DNA of 64,000 nucleotides from Bog-159 sp050008575 (GTDB lineage: Bacteria > Acidobacteriota > Terriglobia > Bryobacterales > Bryobacteraceae): positions 40,360 to 104,359 of the forward strand of contig JBEKMJ010000012.1 of NCBI GenBank assembly GCA_050008575.1, written 5' to 3'. Below are positions 16,271-24,487 of this stretch, in pieces. A program made the position numbers and the translations under genes. The notes under the pieces were generated by a model. It was given only the letters and a program-made list of their open reading frames with translations, had not been told where the DNA came from and ran no database searches. Numbering within the stretch: the stretch's first letter is position 1; each line of letters opens with the position of its first letter.

Positions 16271-17327
16271 GACACGGATTCATGGCCGCCACCAACATGA
16301 AATTGGCCGGGAAGCAAAGCGTCATATTCGACCGGGCGATAGTCACCGATCCGTCTTCGAGCGGCTGCCGCAGGATCTCCAGCACATCGCGCGGAAATTC
16401 CGGGAATTCGTCGAGAAACAGCAGCCCATTGTGCGCCAGGCTGACTTCGCCCGGACGCGCCATGCCGCTGCCGCCGCCGATCAGTCCCGCATCGGAGATG
16501 GTATGGTGCGGCGTGCGGAACGGCCGTTCGCGCAGCAGGCCCGCGCCGCTGGCGAGCAGTCCGGCAACGCTATGTACTTTCGTGGTCTCGATGGATTCGG
16601 CAAACGTCAGCGGCGGCAAAATGCCAGCCAGCCGCTTGGCCAGCATGGTCTTGCCGGAGCCGGGCGGTCCGATCATCAACACGTTGTGCCCGCCCGCCGC
16701 CGCCACTTCGAGTGCGCGCTTGGCGCTGGCCTGTCCGCGCACATCGCGAAAATCCGGCGCGCCGGATTCGGGCCCGGACGCCTGAAAGGTGGGGGCCGTC
16801 GCCGGAAACGCGTCCGGCTGCTCGATCAGCATCACCACCTCGGCCAGATGCCGCACGCCAAACACGCGCACGCCTTCCACCACCGCCGCCTCGGCCGCAT
16901 TCTCCAGCGGCAGCACCAGGTTGGCGATGCCCTGCGCGCGCGCGCACACGGCCACCGACAGGGCGCCGCGCACGGGCCTTATCCCGCCATCGAGCGATAA
17001 CTCGCCGAGCAGGATGTGATCGTCGAGCGCCGGGATCCTGCCCATCGCGCCCAGTATCCCCATGGCCATCGGCAGGTCGAAGCCGGCGCCTTCCTTGCGC
17101 ACATTGGCTGGCGCGAGATTGATGGTGACAGCCTTGTTCGGATAGCCGAAGCCGGAATTGATGAGCGCCGATTTGATGCGCTCCCGGCTTTCGCGCACAG
17201 CGGTATCCGGCATGCCGACCATGACGAAGTCGCGCGCGCTGCCGGTCGAGTACATATCGACTTCGATGTCGATCAAATGCGCGTCGATGCCGTAAACGGC
17301 GGCGCTGCGGGTTTTGAATAATGCCAT
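15810..17327 (-). CDS. comM: ComM/YifB Mg-chelatase-like AAA+ ATPase
   Basis: 505 residues from ATG 17327, the usual family length; the start matches the family N-terminus MALFKTRSAAVYGIDAHLI and has GGAGG about ten bases upstream. The N-terminal Lon-protease-like S5 domain (FVMVGMPDTAVRESRERIKSA) precedes the ATPase domain with Walker A MIGPPGSGKTMLAKRL (~215) and Walker B NGLLFLDEFPEF (~295). The zinc-binding CQCGFYGDATRECRCTPG follows, then the Mg-chelatase C-terminal helices. In other bacteria ComM is a hexameric helicase that drives branch migration during natural transformation. Its last ~460 nt are repeated downstream at 13049-13508, so comM was probably the insertion target of the adjacent cassette while remaining intact. 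Confidence 0.92.
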   Translation of the reverse strand: MALFKTRSAAVYGIDAHLIDIEVDMYSTGSARDFVMVGMPDTAVRESRERIKSALINSGFGYPNKAVTINLAPANVRKEGAGFDLPMAMGILGAMGRIPALDDHILLGELSLDGGIRPVRGALSVAVCARAQGIANLVLPLENAAEAAVVEGVRVFGVRHLAEVVMLIEQPDAFPATAPTFQASGPESGAPDFRDVRGQASAKRALEVAAAGGHNVLMIGPPGSGKTMLAKRLAGILPPLTFAESIETTKVHSVAGLLASGAGLLRERPFRTPHHTISDAGLIGGGSGMARPGEVSLAHNGLLFLDEFPEFPRDVLEILRQPLEDGSVTIARSNMTLCFPANFMLVAAMNPCQCGFYGDATRECRCTPGMIQRYLGKISGPLLDRIDIHLEVPALPYKEMRTNDASESSTEIRAVVERTRAIQRARGFYNAQMPTRHIRKLCVLDEAGERTLEMAVRRMGLSARAHDRILKLARTIADLGESKTISAKHVAEAVQYRSLDRNYWN

Positions 17328-17929
17328 GGGGTGAGACCCTCCGGATACGCGCTCGAACCGGGTTATACTGGAAATGGTTTTCGCACCGCCGGCCGGAGTG
17401 GCGGAACTGGCTGAGGCACGGGAATCAAAAACCAAAATGAAGGATAACTGAGGGCTAGCGACTTACCCTCTCTACACCTTACGTGCTCCCGTGCGACGCC
17501 AGGATAAGGCCCGTTCACTCCAGAACCACTGCAGTGGATGTGCGGTGGCAATGTTCCGCAGGCCCAGGGCGTGTCCTTCCAGTGCGGCCAATTCGATCAC
17601 CCCGATGCACCACGTTTTAGCGCTCAAGGTCACGATCGGCGGCGTGGTTCGATTCCATAACAGCTGAGTGCATGCCGGCAGGTATTCCTCTCAAGGAGAG
17701 TTTCTTAGCAGGTTGCGGAAAAAAGGCCCACCAGACCGCTCCCTCTACGGTCGCGGCTCGGTAAGTTGCTGCAAGCACGTGCACACAATTCTGAGCCGCG
17801 CGCGCGTTAGCAAGCGGTCCTTGAGATTCTTCCCCAGCCTGTGATTTGTGCTGTTCCTCCCGCCAAGACCGAGGCTGAAGCGGAAAGGAATCCTCTGCGT
17901 AATCTGAAATGCCCTGATACAATTCGTCG
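17328..17929. other. Gene-poor stretch with a truncated tRNA-Leu copy
   Basis: About 600 nt without a convincing protein gene. It carries a TATACT box (17364-17369) and the 5' part of a tRNA-Leu gene (17392-17432). The rest shows no recognisable feature; open frames on the minus strand across 17617-18081 have no domain sequence. Confidence 0.5.
17392..17432 (+). pseudogene. Truncated tRNA-Leu (5' acceptor strand, D-arm, part of anticodon arm)
   Basis: The sequence begins GCCGGAGTGGCGGAACTGGC as does the intact tRNA-Leu at 23446, continues to about the anticodon loop (ATCAAAAACC) and then diverges. No matching variable arm, T-arm or 3' acceptor strand follows. A TATACT promoter-like box lies 22 nt upstream. 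Not a functional tRNA as read. Confidence 0.7.
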
Positions 17930-19366
17930 ATGATGAGGATTCTAGTAGCATTGCTCGTGAGCTTGCCGGCATTTGGACTGGCGCAGGACATTGCGATTGC
18001 CGGGTACCAGGTGCCCGTGGGTGGCGCCTCGGAGGCCATTACGTTAGGACCCGATGGGGCCATGTGGTTTACCGACGTCACCGGTTATATCGGGCGTATC
18101 ACCGAAGCCGGCGTGATCACGCTGTACCCCGTGCCGGGCGGGTTCAATCAATTCTACGGCATTGCGACGGGCCCGGACGGCGCCGTATGGTTCACCGGGG
18201 CGTCCGGCTATGTCGGCCGAATCACCACGGCGGGAGCCGTCACGGAATACTCTGTTCCTAACAGCGATGCCTATCCGTATGGCATCACGGCGGGGCCGGA
18301 TGGCGCGTTGTGGTTCACCGAGCTCTATGCCAATCAAATCGGGCGAATTACAACGTCCGGGGCGATCACCGAGTATCCCGTGCCCAATCCCGGCGGCGGG
18401 ATCGCCGTTGGGCCGGACGGCGCGCTCTGGTTCACTACCACCTATGCGATCGGGCGGATAACCACTACTGGATCGACTACGGAGTACCCGGTATCCACGG
18501 CCCCAACAAGCATCGCCAGCGGACCAGATGGAGCACTATGGTTCACTGCCTACGGTTCGATCGGTCGCATAACCACCGGCGGAGCCGTCTCAGAGTATCC
18601 TTTGTATCCTTACGAGCCGGCGTTTGGAATCGTGGCAATAGCGGGCGATGCCTTGTGGTTTGCCGACAACGGCGATTATATCGGGCGCATCACTACCGAC
18701 GGAGTAATTACGCACTACTCACCGGCTGGTTTCGAACTTACCTATGGCGGCATAGCCGCAGGCCCGCATGGCGGCGTTTGGTTCACTGGCCGGGGATCGA
18801 CGGTTGAGGGTTGCAGGATCGGACAAGTAATTTACAGGGCTGCGAACCTGGCCGTATCCCCGCCCACGGGCGCCTTCCGCTCCCAACTCAGCTTCACGGC
18901 TAGCGGGTTTTGGGCCTACGAGAACGTTCGGATCTACAGCGACGGTTTCGGCTCACCGGTAATCGCCAGCGCCACGGCGGATGCCAGCGGCTCGTTCACT
19001 GTTACGGCGCGCGCGCCTGCATCGCCTTTTGGCCCCCGCATCTTCCTCAGCCTCGGAGAAGGCAGCGGAAAAGTGGGCGCAGCGAATTTCTCGATGATGC
19101 CGCGGCTGGTCCTGACTCCCAGCTCGGGGCCACCGGGCACTTCCGTGACGGCGCAGGGATACGGGGGCGACACGGGTGAGTCTGTCGAAATCTATTGGAA
19201 CAACCCGCGAACCTACCTCGGCGCCGCGACCGCAGATACGAACGGCGCCTTCGCCGGAACTGCTGCACTCCCGTTCACCGTGCCCGCGGCCTCGCCCCTG
19301 GGCCCTGATGGGGTGTTTGCTCAGGTTGGGGGAACCCTGGCCACGGGTTACTTTAGGGTGGAGTGA
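17930..19366 (+). CDS. Secreted virginiamycin B lyase-like beta-propeller protein
   Basis: 478 residues from ATG 17930 (the second codon is also ATG; no strong ribosome site). Residues 1-19 are a signal peptide ending LPAFGLAQ. Residues ~25-290 hold six to seven Vgb-type blades with the repeated pattern GPDGAMWFT...IGRITxxGxITEYPVP. The C-terminal ~190 residues contain two Ig/IPT-like modules (RLVLTPSSGPPGTSVTAQGY in the second). Vgb enzymes linearise streptogramin B, but this fold is widespread in exported acidobacterial proteins with no known lyase activity, so an antibiotic-resistance role should not be assumed. Confidence 0.82.
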   Translation: MMRILVALLVSLPAFGLAQDIAIAGYQVPVGGASEAITLGPDGAMWFTDVTGYIGRITEAGVITLYPVPGGFNQFYGIATGPDGAVWFTGASGYVGRITTAGAVTEYSVPNSDAYPYGITAGPDGALWFTELYANQIGRITTSGAITEYPVPNPGGGIAVGPDGALWFTTTYAIGRITTTGSTTEYPVSTAPTSIASGPDGALWFTAYGSIGRITTGGAVSEYPLYPYEPAFGIVAIAGDALWFADNGDYIGRITTDGVITHYSPAGFELTYGGIAAGPHGGVWFTGRGSTVEGCRIGQVIYRAANLAVSPPTGAFRSQLSFTASGFWAYENVRIYSDGFGSPVIASATADASGSFTVTARAPASPFGPRIFLSLGEGSGKVGAANFSMMPRLVLTPSSGPPGTSVTAQGYGGDTGESVEIYWNNPRTYLGAATADTNGAFAGTAALPFTVPAASPLGPDGVFAQVGGTLATGYFRVE

Positions 19367-19404
19367 TCCAACAATCACCCTCGTCCCGGCGTTGTTGCCT
19401 GGAG

Positions 19405-19571
19405 CAGGACCGGTATGAGCGGCTGCTGGAGGAACTGACTGCCAGTCTCAAGACTCTGCTCGTGTGCGGCTATCACACGGGCGCCCGCAAGAACGAGTTG
19501 CGCCGCATCCGCTGGGACCAGCGAAGAAGCGCAAACAGGAACGGGCGGCGAAGCGAAGGCGGGTGAAATAG
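19405..19571 (+). pseudogene. Tyrosine recombinase (integrase) remnant
   Basis: One frame reads YERLLEELTASLKTLLVCGY then HTGARKNELRRIRWDQ, the first catalytic box of phage-type integrases with its active-site Arg. Directly after RWDQ the frame shifts to KKRKQERAAKRRRVK and a TAG stop, a basic tail typical of the extreme C-terminus. The middle of the catalytic domain and the N-terminus are gone. It lies about 110 nt upstream of a truncated tRNA-Leu copy, the usual neighbourhood of an integrase. Confidence 0.6.
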
Positions 19572-19579
19572 GTGAGGCG

Positions 19580-19707
19580 CACGGGATTAACAAACCCGCG
19601 CGAAACGGCGGTAATCAAGCGGAGAACCGCTACAGTGCGCCTGGAGCAATTTTAGGGTAAACTCGAAGGAGGCATAGACTTGCCGGAGTGGCGGAACTGG
19701 CAGACGC
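19580..19707 (+). repeat. Partial duplication of tRNA-Leu upstream region and 5' half
   Basis: About 128 nt resembling 23332-23471. Shared blocks include CACGGGATT, AACCCGCGCG-like and AGCGGAGAACC, then CAATTTTAGGGTAAACTC (promoter) and the first 26 nt of tRNA-Leu (from 19682). After the tRNA 5' part the sequence switches to a fragment of a secreted-protein gene. Confidence 0.75.
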
Positions 19708-19791
19708 GGCCCTTACGCGACGTACCTCTATGTAGGCGCCCCAGCCAATTTGGTCCAAAGCAATCCCTTCTTCATCAACGTCGCTCAGTAA
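19708..19791 (+). pseudogene. C-terminal fragment of a secreted protein fused to the tRNA-Leu scar
   Basis: Immediately after the tRNA 5' fragment the frame reads PYATYLYVGAPANLVQSNPF then FINVAQ and TAA, resembling the end of a secreted Ig/IPT-like protein. No start or upstream portion exists. It marks a recombination junction. Confidence 0.45.
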
Positions 19792-20084
19792 GGGAACACG
19801 AGCCACGCCAAGGCGCGTTTTTCACATAGTTTTTGGCCGCCCCGTAGTATAACTCTTATAAACTTCGCCGGCCTGGCGGAGTTGGAGGCCCAGAAACTCA
19901 TCAGGGCGGGTACGCCGCTTTGCCGGGCGCGCCCAAACGAGTAACGCCTACCGGTTCCTCTGGCACACTGCTGGAGGAGGGGGGGTGAAGAAAGCTGCAC
20001 CGGAGGGGGTGAGCGCTGAGCGATACCGCGCAACACCACCGTACGCGCACGCTGCAAGGCGCCTTCAAGCCGCTAAGACAGGCG

Positions 20085-23072
20085 TCACTGAATTGTCACA
20101 TTGACTGTGTTGGCGACTAGCCCGTCGGCGGTAATCACGATGTTCACGCTTCCTTGACCCGCCAACGCCTGCGGCAGCGGGCCTATGTTCACCTGATCCT
20201 CCCCGACGAACTGCGACGCGGCCGCCCCCAGTACTGGCACGCTCAAGCCGCCTACCGTCGCGGTGAAGTTCTTGGCGTTGCGGAAGCCCGTGCCGTAAAT
20301 CTCGAGATAAACCTGTTCCGTGGATGGTCCGAGACTGACCGGCAATGCAACCACGTTCCCGGATACCAACAAGTAAACCGGCTGCAGCGGTTGCTGCGCT
20401 CCGGAAACCACAGGCAGAACCCAGGCCGCCACCAGCCCCGAGCCGTTTAACGCGAAGATCCCCGGCGAAACGGTGCCGATTGAGATCGTTGTGTACTGCA
20501 CAGTCCCATTCTGATTCTGGATCGTCACCGTCGCGGTTCCCGCGGCGGTGCCTGCCGGAATCTCGAAATTGATCTGCCCCGGCGAGACGAAGTACAGGGG
20601 AGCCGGACGCGTTACGCCGGCTGAGTCTGTGACCGTCAATGAGTTGCCATCAAGCGATGTCGGCAGCGGCAGAGTCAGCGCCACGGCTGTTCCGGTGGCC
20701 AAATCCACGCCATATACGGACATGATGGACTCCGGCGCGAAGGCTTCGACTTGTCCAGCCGGGGCTAGTGTGACCACCGGGCTGGTTTGCGCAATCTTGG
20801 CGATCAAGCCGTCGCCGTAAGCGCCTGAGCCTCCGTGGTACGAAGGCTGGACCACGCCTGGCGTCGTTGGGAGTGAAGCGCCAATCATGTTGCCCGCCAC
20901 ATAAATGTTCCCCATCGCGTCCACCGCCAGGCCCGATAGAGATGAACCGCCGTTAACGCCAACGCCGGCAGCTCCCACCAGCGAAGAAAACAACAAGGTG
21001 GCGCCCGTGGGGTCGAGTTTCGAGACGAATCCCCCGGAGACCAGGCCAGGTTGTATCGCATCGACTCCCTGGAAAAACTCGCTGCTGTAACCCGTCACGT
21101 ATACATTCCCTTGAGCATCGAGTTGAATGGCTCCGAAGTAGTCGGCGACTTCAACAAACGTGGACCAGACCAAACCGGTTCCCTTGGGATTCAGCTTGGT
21201 CACGAATACACAATTGTTTCCTACACAGACGCCCTGATAGGCACCCGGCGTTAAGGGAAACGTTGTTGAGTTTGTGTAGCCGCCGATATAAGCGTTGCCC
21301 TGGCTGTCGGCAACCACGCCGCCCGGGAGGTCGCCAAAGCTGAGCCCCGTCGCTTCCAAATAGGTAAGGTAGGTGAGACTGGCCGCGCTTGCGCCTACCG
21401 GTCCGAACTTGGCGGCAAAGCCTACAAGTGGTATGGCATTGCTCGTCCCAAGTTCCGGCTGGAACGCGCCTGGAGTTGTAGGCAGGCTTGGCGAGCCCGT
21501 AACCCCAACCACATAGAAGTTTCCGCTGGGGTCCACCGTCACACCAAAGGCCTCCGAGGTGCTCTCCGCCGCGCCATTCGGATCGCCGAGGAGCGTCGAG
21601 TACAGAAGTGTCGACAAGGTCGGGTCGAAAACGGATACAAAGCCGTTGCCATTCGTCGAAACGGTGCCCGCCGGAATGACGGCCCCCGGTGTAGTTGGGA
21701 AGCATTCGTAAGAGGCCGAGTCGGGTGGGATGCAATTGTAGACGGTGTAACCTACGACGTAGGCGCGGCCCTGGGAATCCGTTGCGATGCCGAATCCAGC
21801 GGTTTGGTAGTCCCCGCCCAAAAAGGTCGAGTTTGTGAGCTGACCGGAGGCGCTGAACTTGGCCACGAAGGCGTTGTCTTGGCCACTACTCACGGCCTTG
21901 TTGTTCACCTCCGTCGGCGCCAGCAACGTCTGGAAAGCGCCTGCCGTGATCGGAAAATCGGGGGAATTCGTGGTGCCCACGACGTATAACGCATTGTCGT
22001 GGCTATCCCATACGACCGAGTTCCCCGAGGTGTAAACGGATCCTCCCAGATAAGTGGAGTACAGAAACGCGGTGCCGGAGGGGTTCAGTGCACTCACAAA
22101 GGCCGTCCACATATTGCTTTTGCTGGTGGCTTGATATGCATTGGCGACGGGAAAATCCGCCGACATGGTAAATCCGGTGACATAGACATCGCCGGCAGAG
22201 TCAATCGCCAGGGCCTGTGCCGGGCTGCCGGTCTGGTTCACTACCTGGCTGCCCCCGATTTGGTCCGGCCCGGAACCGCCCAAATACGTCAGATAACTAA
22301 ACACCGGATCGATCACCAGCGTCTGGCTGTGGTCGTACTTGCCGAGCCGGAAGCGGACTTTTCCGCCGGAGATGGTGTACCCGGCTTCGACAGTTGTCTT
22401 GCCGCCGTCGATAATCTGATATGCGACCGGCTTCCGCAGCGCCAGATCGCCGTCAGCCAGTCTTAGTAAAACATTGCCCGCGATGTCCAGACTCGGGGTC
22501 GCGCCGGTCAGCCCCAGCGAAATTTGCTTGGTGTCCGCACCCGCGGCGACCACGAAATCGTACTCCAATTTCCGTTGGTTGCCGTAGAAAACGGCGTCAA
22601 TGCCCGGATAGATACCCCGGTACTTCACTTTGCCATAAGCACCGATGCCGCTACGCCACTTCTTGGGATCGTTGCCGATGTAATAGTTGGCCGCGCCCGG
22701 AAGTAAATCCACGCCGGAAACTTGCGCCTTGCGGCCGCCCAGCAGTTCCATGCGGAAAACCGACGGCGGAGCTTTGACGCCAGCTACAGTCCGCAGCGAG
22801 AAAACAACTTCGTTCGATGTAAGAAACAACGAATAGCCGTCGCCGCGGGATAGAAACTTTACCTGGCTGTCCGTTTGGCCCTGATTGGCCTCGAAGCTCA
22901 AGGGCACGGCCAGGAGGGCTGTCTTAGCCGGTTTCACGTTGGCCGGGTTTTCCGGTGAATCCCCGAATATGTGCCCGGCCGTTAAGTTCCAAAGAACGAT
23001 GGACATCAGGATGATTCCGGCCGTGCGCGCCGTGGAGCCGGCGTGGGCTGACAAAGTTCGGTCGCTCGTCAT
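20085..23072 (-). CDS. Secreted SBBP-repeat beta-propeller protein with TIGR03437-type C-terminal domain
   Basis: 995 residues from ATG 23072, chosen because GGAGG lies eight bases upstream. A signal-anchor segment lies at about 15-40. PLSFEANQGQTDSQVKFLSR (~60-80) opens the N-terminal domain always found ahead of SBBP propellers. Repeats of the form GNAYIGGYTNSTTFPLTPGA run from ~230 to ~760. The last ~230 residues match the Solibacter-type C-terminal domain (LYFVSPGQINFEIPAGTAAG, IYGTGFRN, LDQVNI-like EDQVNIGPLPQAL). An exported or surface protein of unknown ligand. The repeat lengths are irregular compared with the NHL gene. Confidence 0.88.
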   Translation of the reverse strand: MTSDRTLSAHAGSTARTAGIILMSIVLWNLTAGHIFGDSPENPANVKPAKTALLAVPLSFEANQGQTDSQVKFLSRGDGYSLFLTSNEVVFSLRTVAGVKAPPSVFRMELLGGRKAQVSGVDLLPGAANYYIGNDPKKWRSGIGAYGKVKYRGIYPGIDAVFYGNQRKLEYDFVVAAGADTKQISLGLTGATPSLDIAGNVLLRLADGDLALRKPVAYQIIDGGKTTVEAGYTISGGKVRFRLGKYDHSQTLVIDPVFSYLTYLGGSGPDQIGGSQVVNQTGSPAQALAIDSAGDVYVTGFTMSADFPVANAYQATSKSNMWTAFVSALNPSGTAFLYSTYLGGSVYTSGNSVVWDSHDNALYVVGTTNSPDFPITAGAFQTLLAPTEVNNKAVSSGQDNAFVAKFSASGQLTNSTFLGGDYQTAGFGIATDSQGRAYVVGYTVYNCIPPDSASYECFPTTPGAVIPAGTVSTNGNGFVSVFDPTLSTLLYSTLLGDPNGAAESTSEAFGVTVDPSGNFYVVGVTGSPSLPTTPGAFQPELGTSNAIPLVGFAAKFGPVGASAASLTYLTYLEATGLSFGDLPGGVVADSQGNAYIGGYTNSTTFPLTPGAYQGVCVGNNCVFVTKLNPKGTGLVWSTFVEVADYFGAIQLDAQGNVYVTGYSSEFFQGVDAIQPGLVSGGFVSKLDPTGATLLFSSLVGAAGVGVNGGSSLSGLAVDAMGNIYVAGNMIGASLPTTPGVVQPSYHGGSGAYGDGLIAKIAQTSPVVTLAPAGQVEAFAPESIMSVYGVDLATGTAVALTLPLPTSLDGNSLTVTDSAGVTRPAPLYFVSPGQINFEIPAGTAAGTATVTIQNQNGTVQYTTISIGTVSPGIFALNGSGLVAAWVLPVVSGAQQPLQPVYLLVSGNVVALPVSLGPSTEQVYLEIYGTGFRNAKNFTATVGGLSVPVLGAAASQFVGEDQVNIGPLPQALAGQGSVNIVITADGLVANTVNVTIQ

Positions 23073-23445
23073 CTGCTTTTCCTCCGTCAGGCCCGCGGAG
23101 GAATGCACGGGTGCGCCATTCCGAGGGTAGGACCAACTTGTTGGATGCTGCCTTTGCACGTTTCGTTTCGGATCCGGGCCGGTATTCTGAAAAACCGTTT
23201 AGTGGCGGCCTTCATACGGATCGAAGAATTCGAGGCCGGCACTGGGCTTTGTCCGCCCGCTCGGCGCACGATCCGCAAGCGAGGATGTGCTCCTCCAGCG
23301 CGGCCAGTGCGCTTTCGTCCTCGATGGCTGGCACGGGATTGAGAGACCCGCGCGGAACTGCAGAGGCGAAGCGGAGAACCACTACAAGAACCACTACCGT
23401 GCGCCTGTAGCAATTTTAGGGTAAACTCAAAGGAGTCAGGACCTT
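23073..23445. other. Gap with zinc-finger remnant and duplicated tRNA-Leu upstream region
   Basis: On the minus strand at ~23210-23330 a frame reads ESALAALEEHILACGSCAER, with an HxxxCxxC motif like zf-HC2 anti-sigma proteins, but no complete gene surrounds it and the frame breaks soon after. From 23332 the sequence resembles 19580-19707. Confidence 0.4.
23422..23427 (+). promoter_or_regulatory. Probable -10 box of tRNA-Leu
   Basis: TAAACT about 18 nt upstream of the mature tRNA 5' end, inside CAATTTTAGGGTAAACTC, a block preserved in the duplicate at 19650-19670. The -35 box is not clear. Confidence 0.4.
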
Positions 23446-23534
23446 GCCGGAGTGGCGGAACTGGCAGACGCACGGGACTCAAAATCCCGCATCCTTCACT
23501 GGGTATGAGGGTTCGACCCCCTCCTCCGGCACCA
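23446..23534 (+). tRNA. tRNA-Leu (anticodon CAA)
   Basis: 89 nt including encoded CCA. The acceptor stem GCCGGAG pairs with CTCCGGC. The anticodon stem CGGGA/TCCCG closes the loop CTCAAAA, giving anticodon CAA. A long class II variable arm (CATCCTTCACTGGGTATG region) and the T-arm GAGGGTTCGACCCCCTC follow. It is the only intact one of three related copies (others at 17392 and 19682). Confidence 0.95.
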
Positions 23535-23538
23535 CCAT

Positions 23539-23739
23539 ATGGGATCTTTATGGACATCGGCTGCCATCGTCGTGCCGGTCTTCGGCGCGGCATATGCGGC
23601 GAGCCTGTGGGCGGGCCGAGTCCTACGATGCCAGATGTCCAACTTTGCGCGGGGAATCTTTACTCTCGTTGGCGGTATCGTCCTTCTGCTCGGGCTAACG
23701 GCGATGCCTGCTGAGCACATGCGGCGTATTTGGAGGTGA
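23539..23739 (+). CDS. Small hypothetical membrane protein
   Basis: 66 residues starting five bases after the tRNA-Leu CCA end. Two hydrophobic segments (about 8-26 and 39-57, the second IFTLVGGIVLLLGLTA) and basic ends suggest a two-helix inner-membrane protein. No clear ribosome site and no recognised family; it may be a chance frame. Confidence 0.3.
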   Translation: MGSLWTSAAIVVPVFGAAYAASLWAGRVLRCQMSNFARGIFTLVGGIVLLLGLTAMPAEHMRRIWR

Positions 23740-23791
23740 GTGCGATTTATAGTACAGTCCAAGAACCGGCAAGGAGGTCGCACTTAGCCGG

Positions 23792-24082
23792 ATGACGCTG
23801 GACGAAATCCGTTCTCATTACCGCGACAAGATCATTGCCGCCGCCGGGAAACGTGGCGCGCGCAACGTCCGCATTTTTGGCTCAGTCGCCCGCGGCGAAC
23901 AGCGCCAGGACTCGGACGTCGATTTCCTGGTCGATTTCGAACCGGGCCGCTCACTACTGGATCTTACGGGCCTTTGGCTCGACCTGGAGGACGTACTTGG
24001 ATGCAAGGTAGACGTCGTTTCCAGCCGTGGGCTTAAACCCCGCTTGGCATCTGAAGTGACAGGCGACGCGGTCTCCTTATGA
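23792..24082 (+). CDS. mntA: MNT-domain nucleotidyltransferase, antitoxin of HepT/MntA type
   Basis: 96 residues. The minimal nucleotidyltransferase core is complete: IFGSVARGEQRQDSDVDFLV with the GSxARG helix and the two catalytic Asp of SDVD. An AAGGAGG lies 13 bases before the ATG, rather far. MntA proteins silence the HEPN toxin HepT by adding AMP residues to it. The gene overlaps the next start as TTATGAG, the usual arrangement for the pair, but the toxin gene that follows is broken, so here the antitoxin persists alone. Confidence 0.85.
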   Translation: MTLDEIRSHYRDKIIAAAGKRGARNVRIFGSVARGEQRQDSDVDFLVDFEPGRSLLDLTGLWLDLEDVLGCKVDVVSSRGLKPRLASEVTGDAVSL

Positions 24083-24409
24083 GGGCGGGACGGTCTCCGC
24101 TTCCTCGACGCCGTAGAACAGATCGAAATGATCTCCAAACTCTCCGGACACGGCCGCGAAGCATTCTTCAGCGACATATTGATACAGAGCGCAATCTTGC
24201 ACCGTTTGGCTCTACTCGGGGAGGCGTGCCGTGGCGTGTCGGACGAGCTTCGAGAAGCGCACTCTTAGATTCCCTGGCCACAAATCATCGCATTCCGTAA
24301 CGTTGTAATTCATGAGTACTTCGGCGTCGACCTCGAACTCGTTTGGACCATTGTCGCTGAACACGTTCCGGCCTGGGCGCACAAAACAGAGCGATCGTTG
24401 ACGTCATAG
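24079..24409 (+). pseudogene. hepT: Broken HEPN toxin gene (hepT-like)
   Basis: The ATG at 24079 overlaps the mntA stop, but after ATGAGG the frame is wrong, as though about four extra bases were present. The correct frame resumes at DGLRFLDAVEQIEMISKLSG and runs through LIQSAILHRLALLGEACRGV to a TAG at about 24267. The same frame continues after the stop with IPWPQIIAFRNVVIHEYFGV, which holds the RNase motif Rx4H (RNVVIH). The truncated product would lack the catalytic motif, and the N-terminal shift would prevent translation anyway. Two independent lesions support loss of toxin activity. Confidence 0.8.
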
Positions 24410-24487
24410 ACTCGCCGCCGGCGTGATCGTGCGCAGACTTATCCCCGCGCCGCTCATTGGGTATGTGCGCCACCTTCGGCGCCAGTC

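Noticed and set aside
17392..17700. Group I intron inside a tRNA-Leu gene
   Set aside because: The interruption is near the anticodon, but none of the conserved core segments of tRNA-Leu group I introns and no 3' tRNA half could be found downstream.
17617..18081. Minus-strand frame of 154 codons upstream of the Vgb-like gene
   Set aside because: Overlaps the signal peptide region of the Vgb-like gene and shows no family motif; judged a chance frame.
17930..19366. Streptogramin resistance gene
   Set aside because: The propeller fold matches Vgb, but signal peptide and added Ig-like C-terminal modules fit the widespread exported acidobacterial proteins; resistance is not supported.
19785..20057. 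90-codon minus-strand gene between the tRNA scar and the SBBP gene
   Set aside because: No motif, no ribosome site, and the region shows signs of recombination debris.
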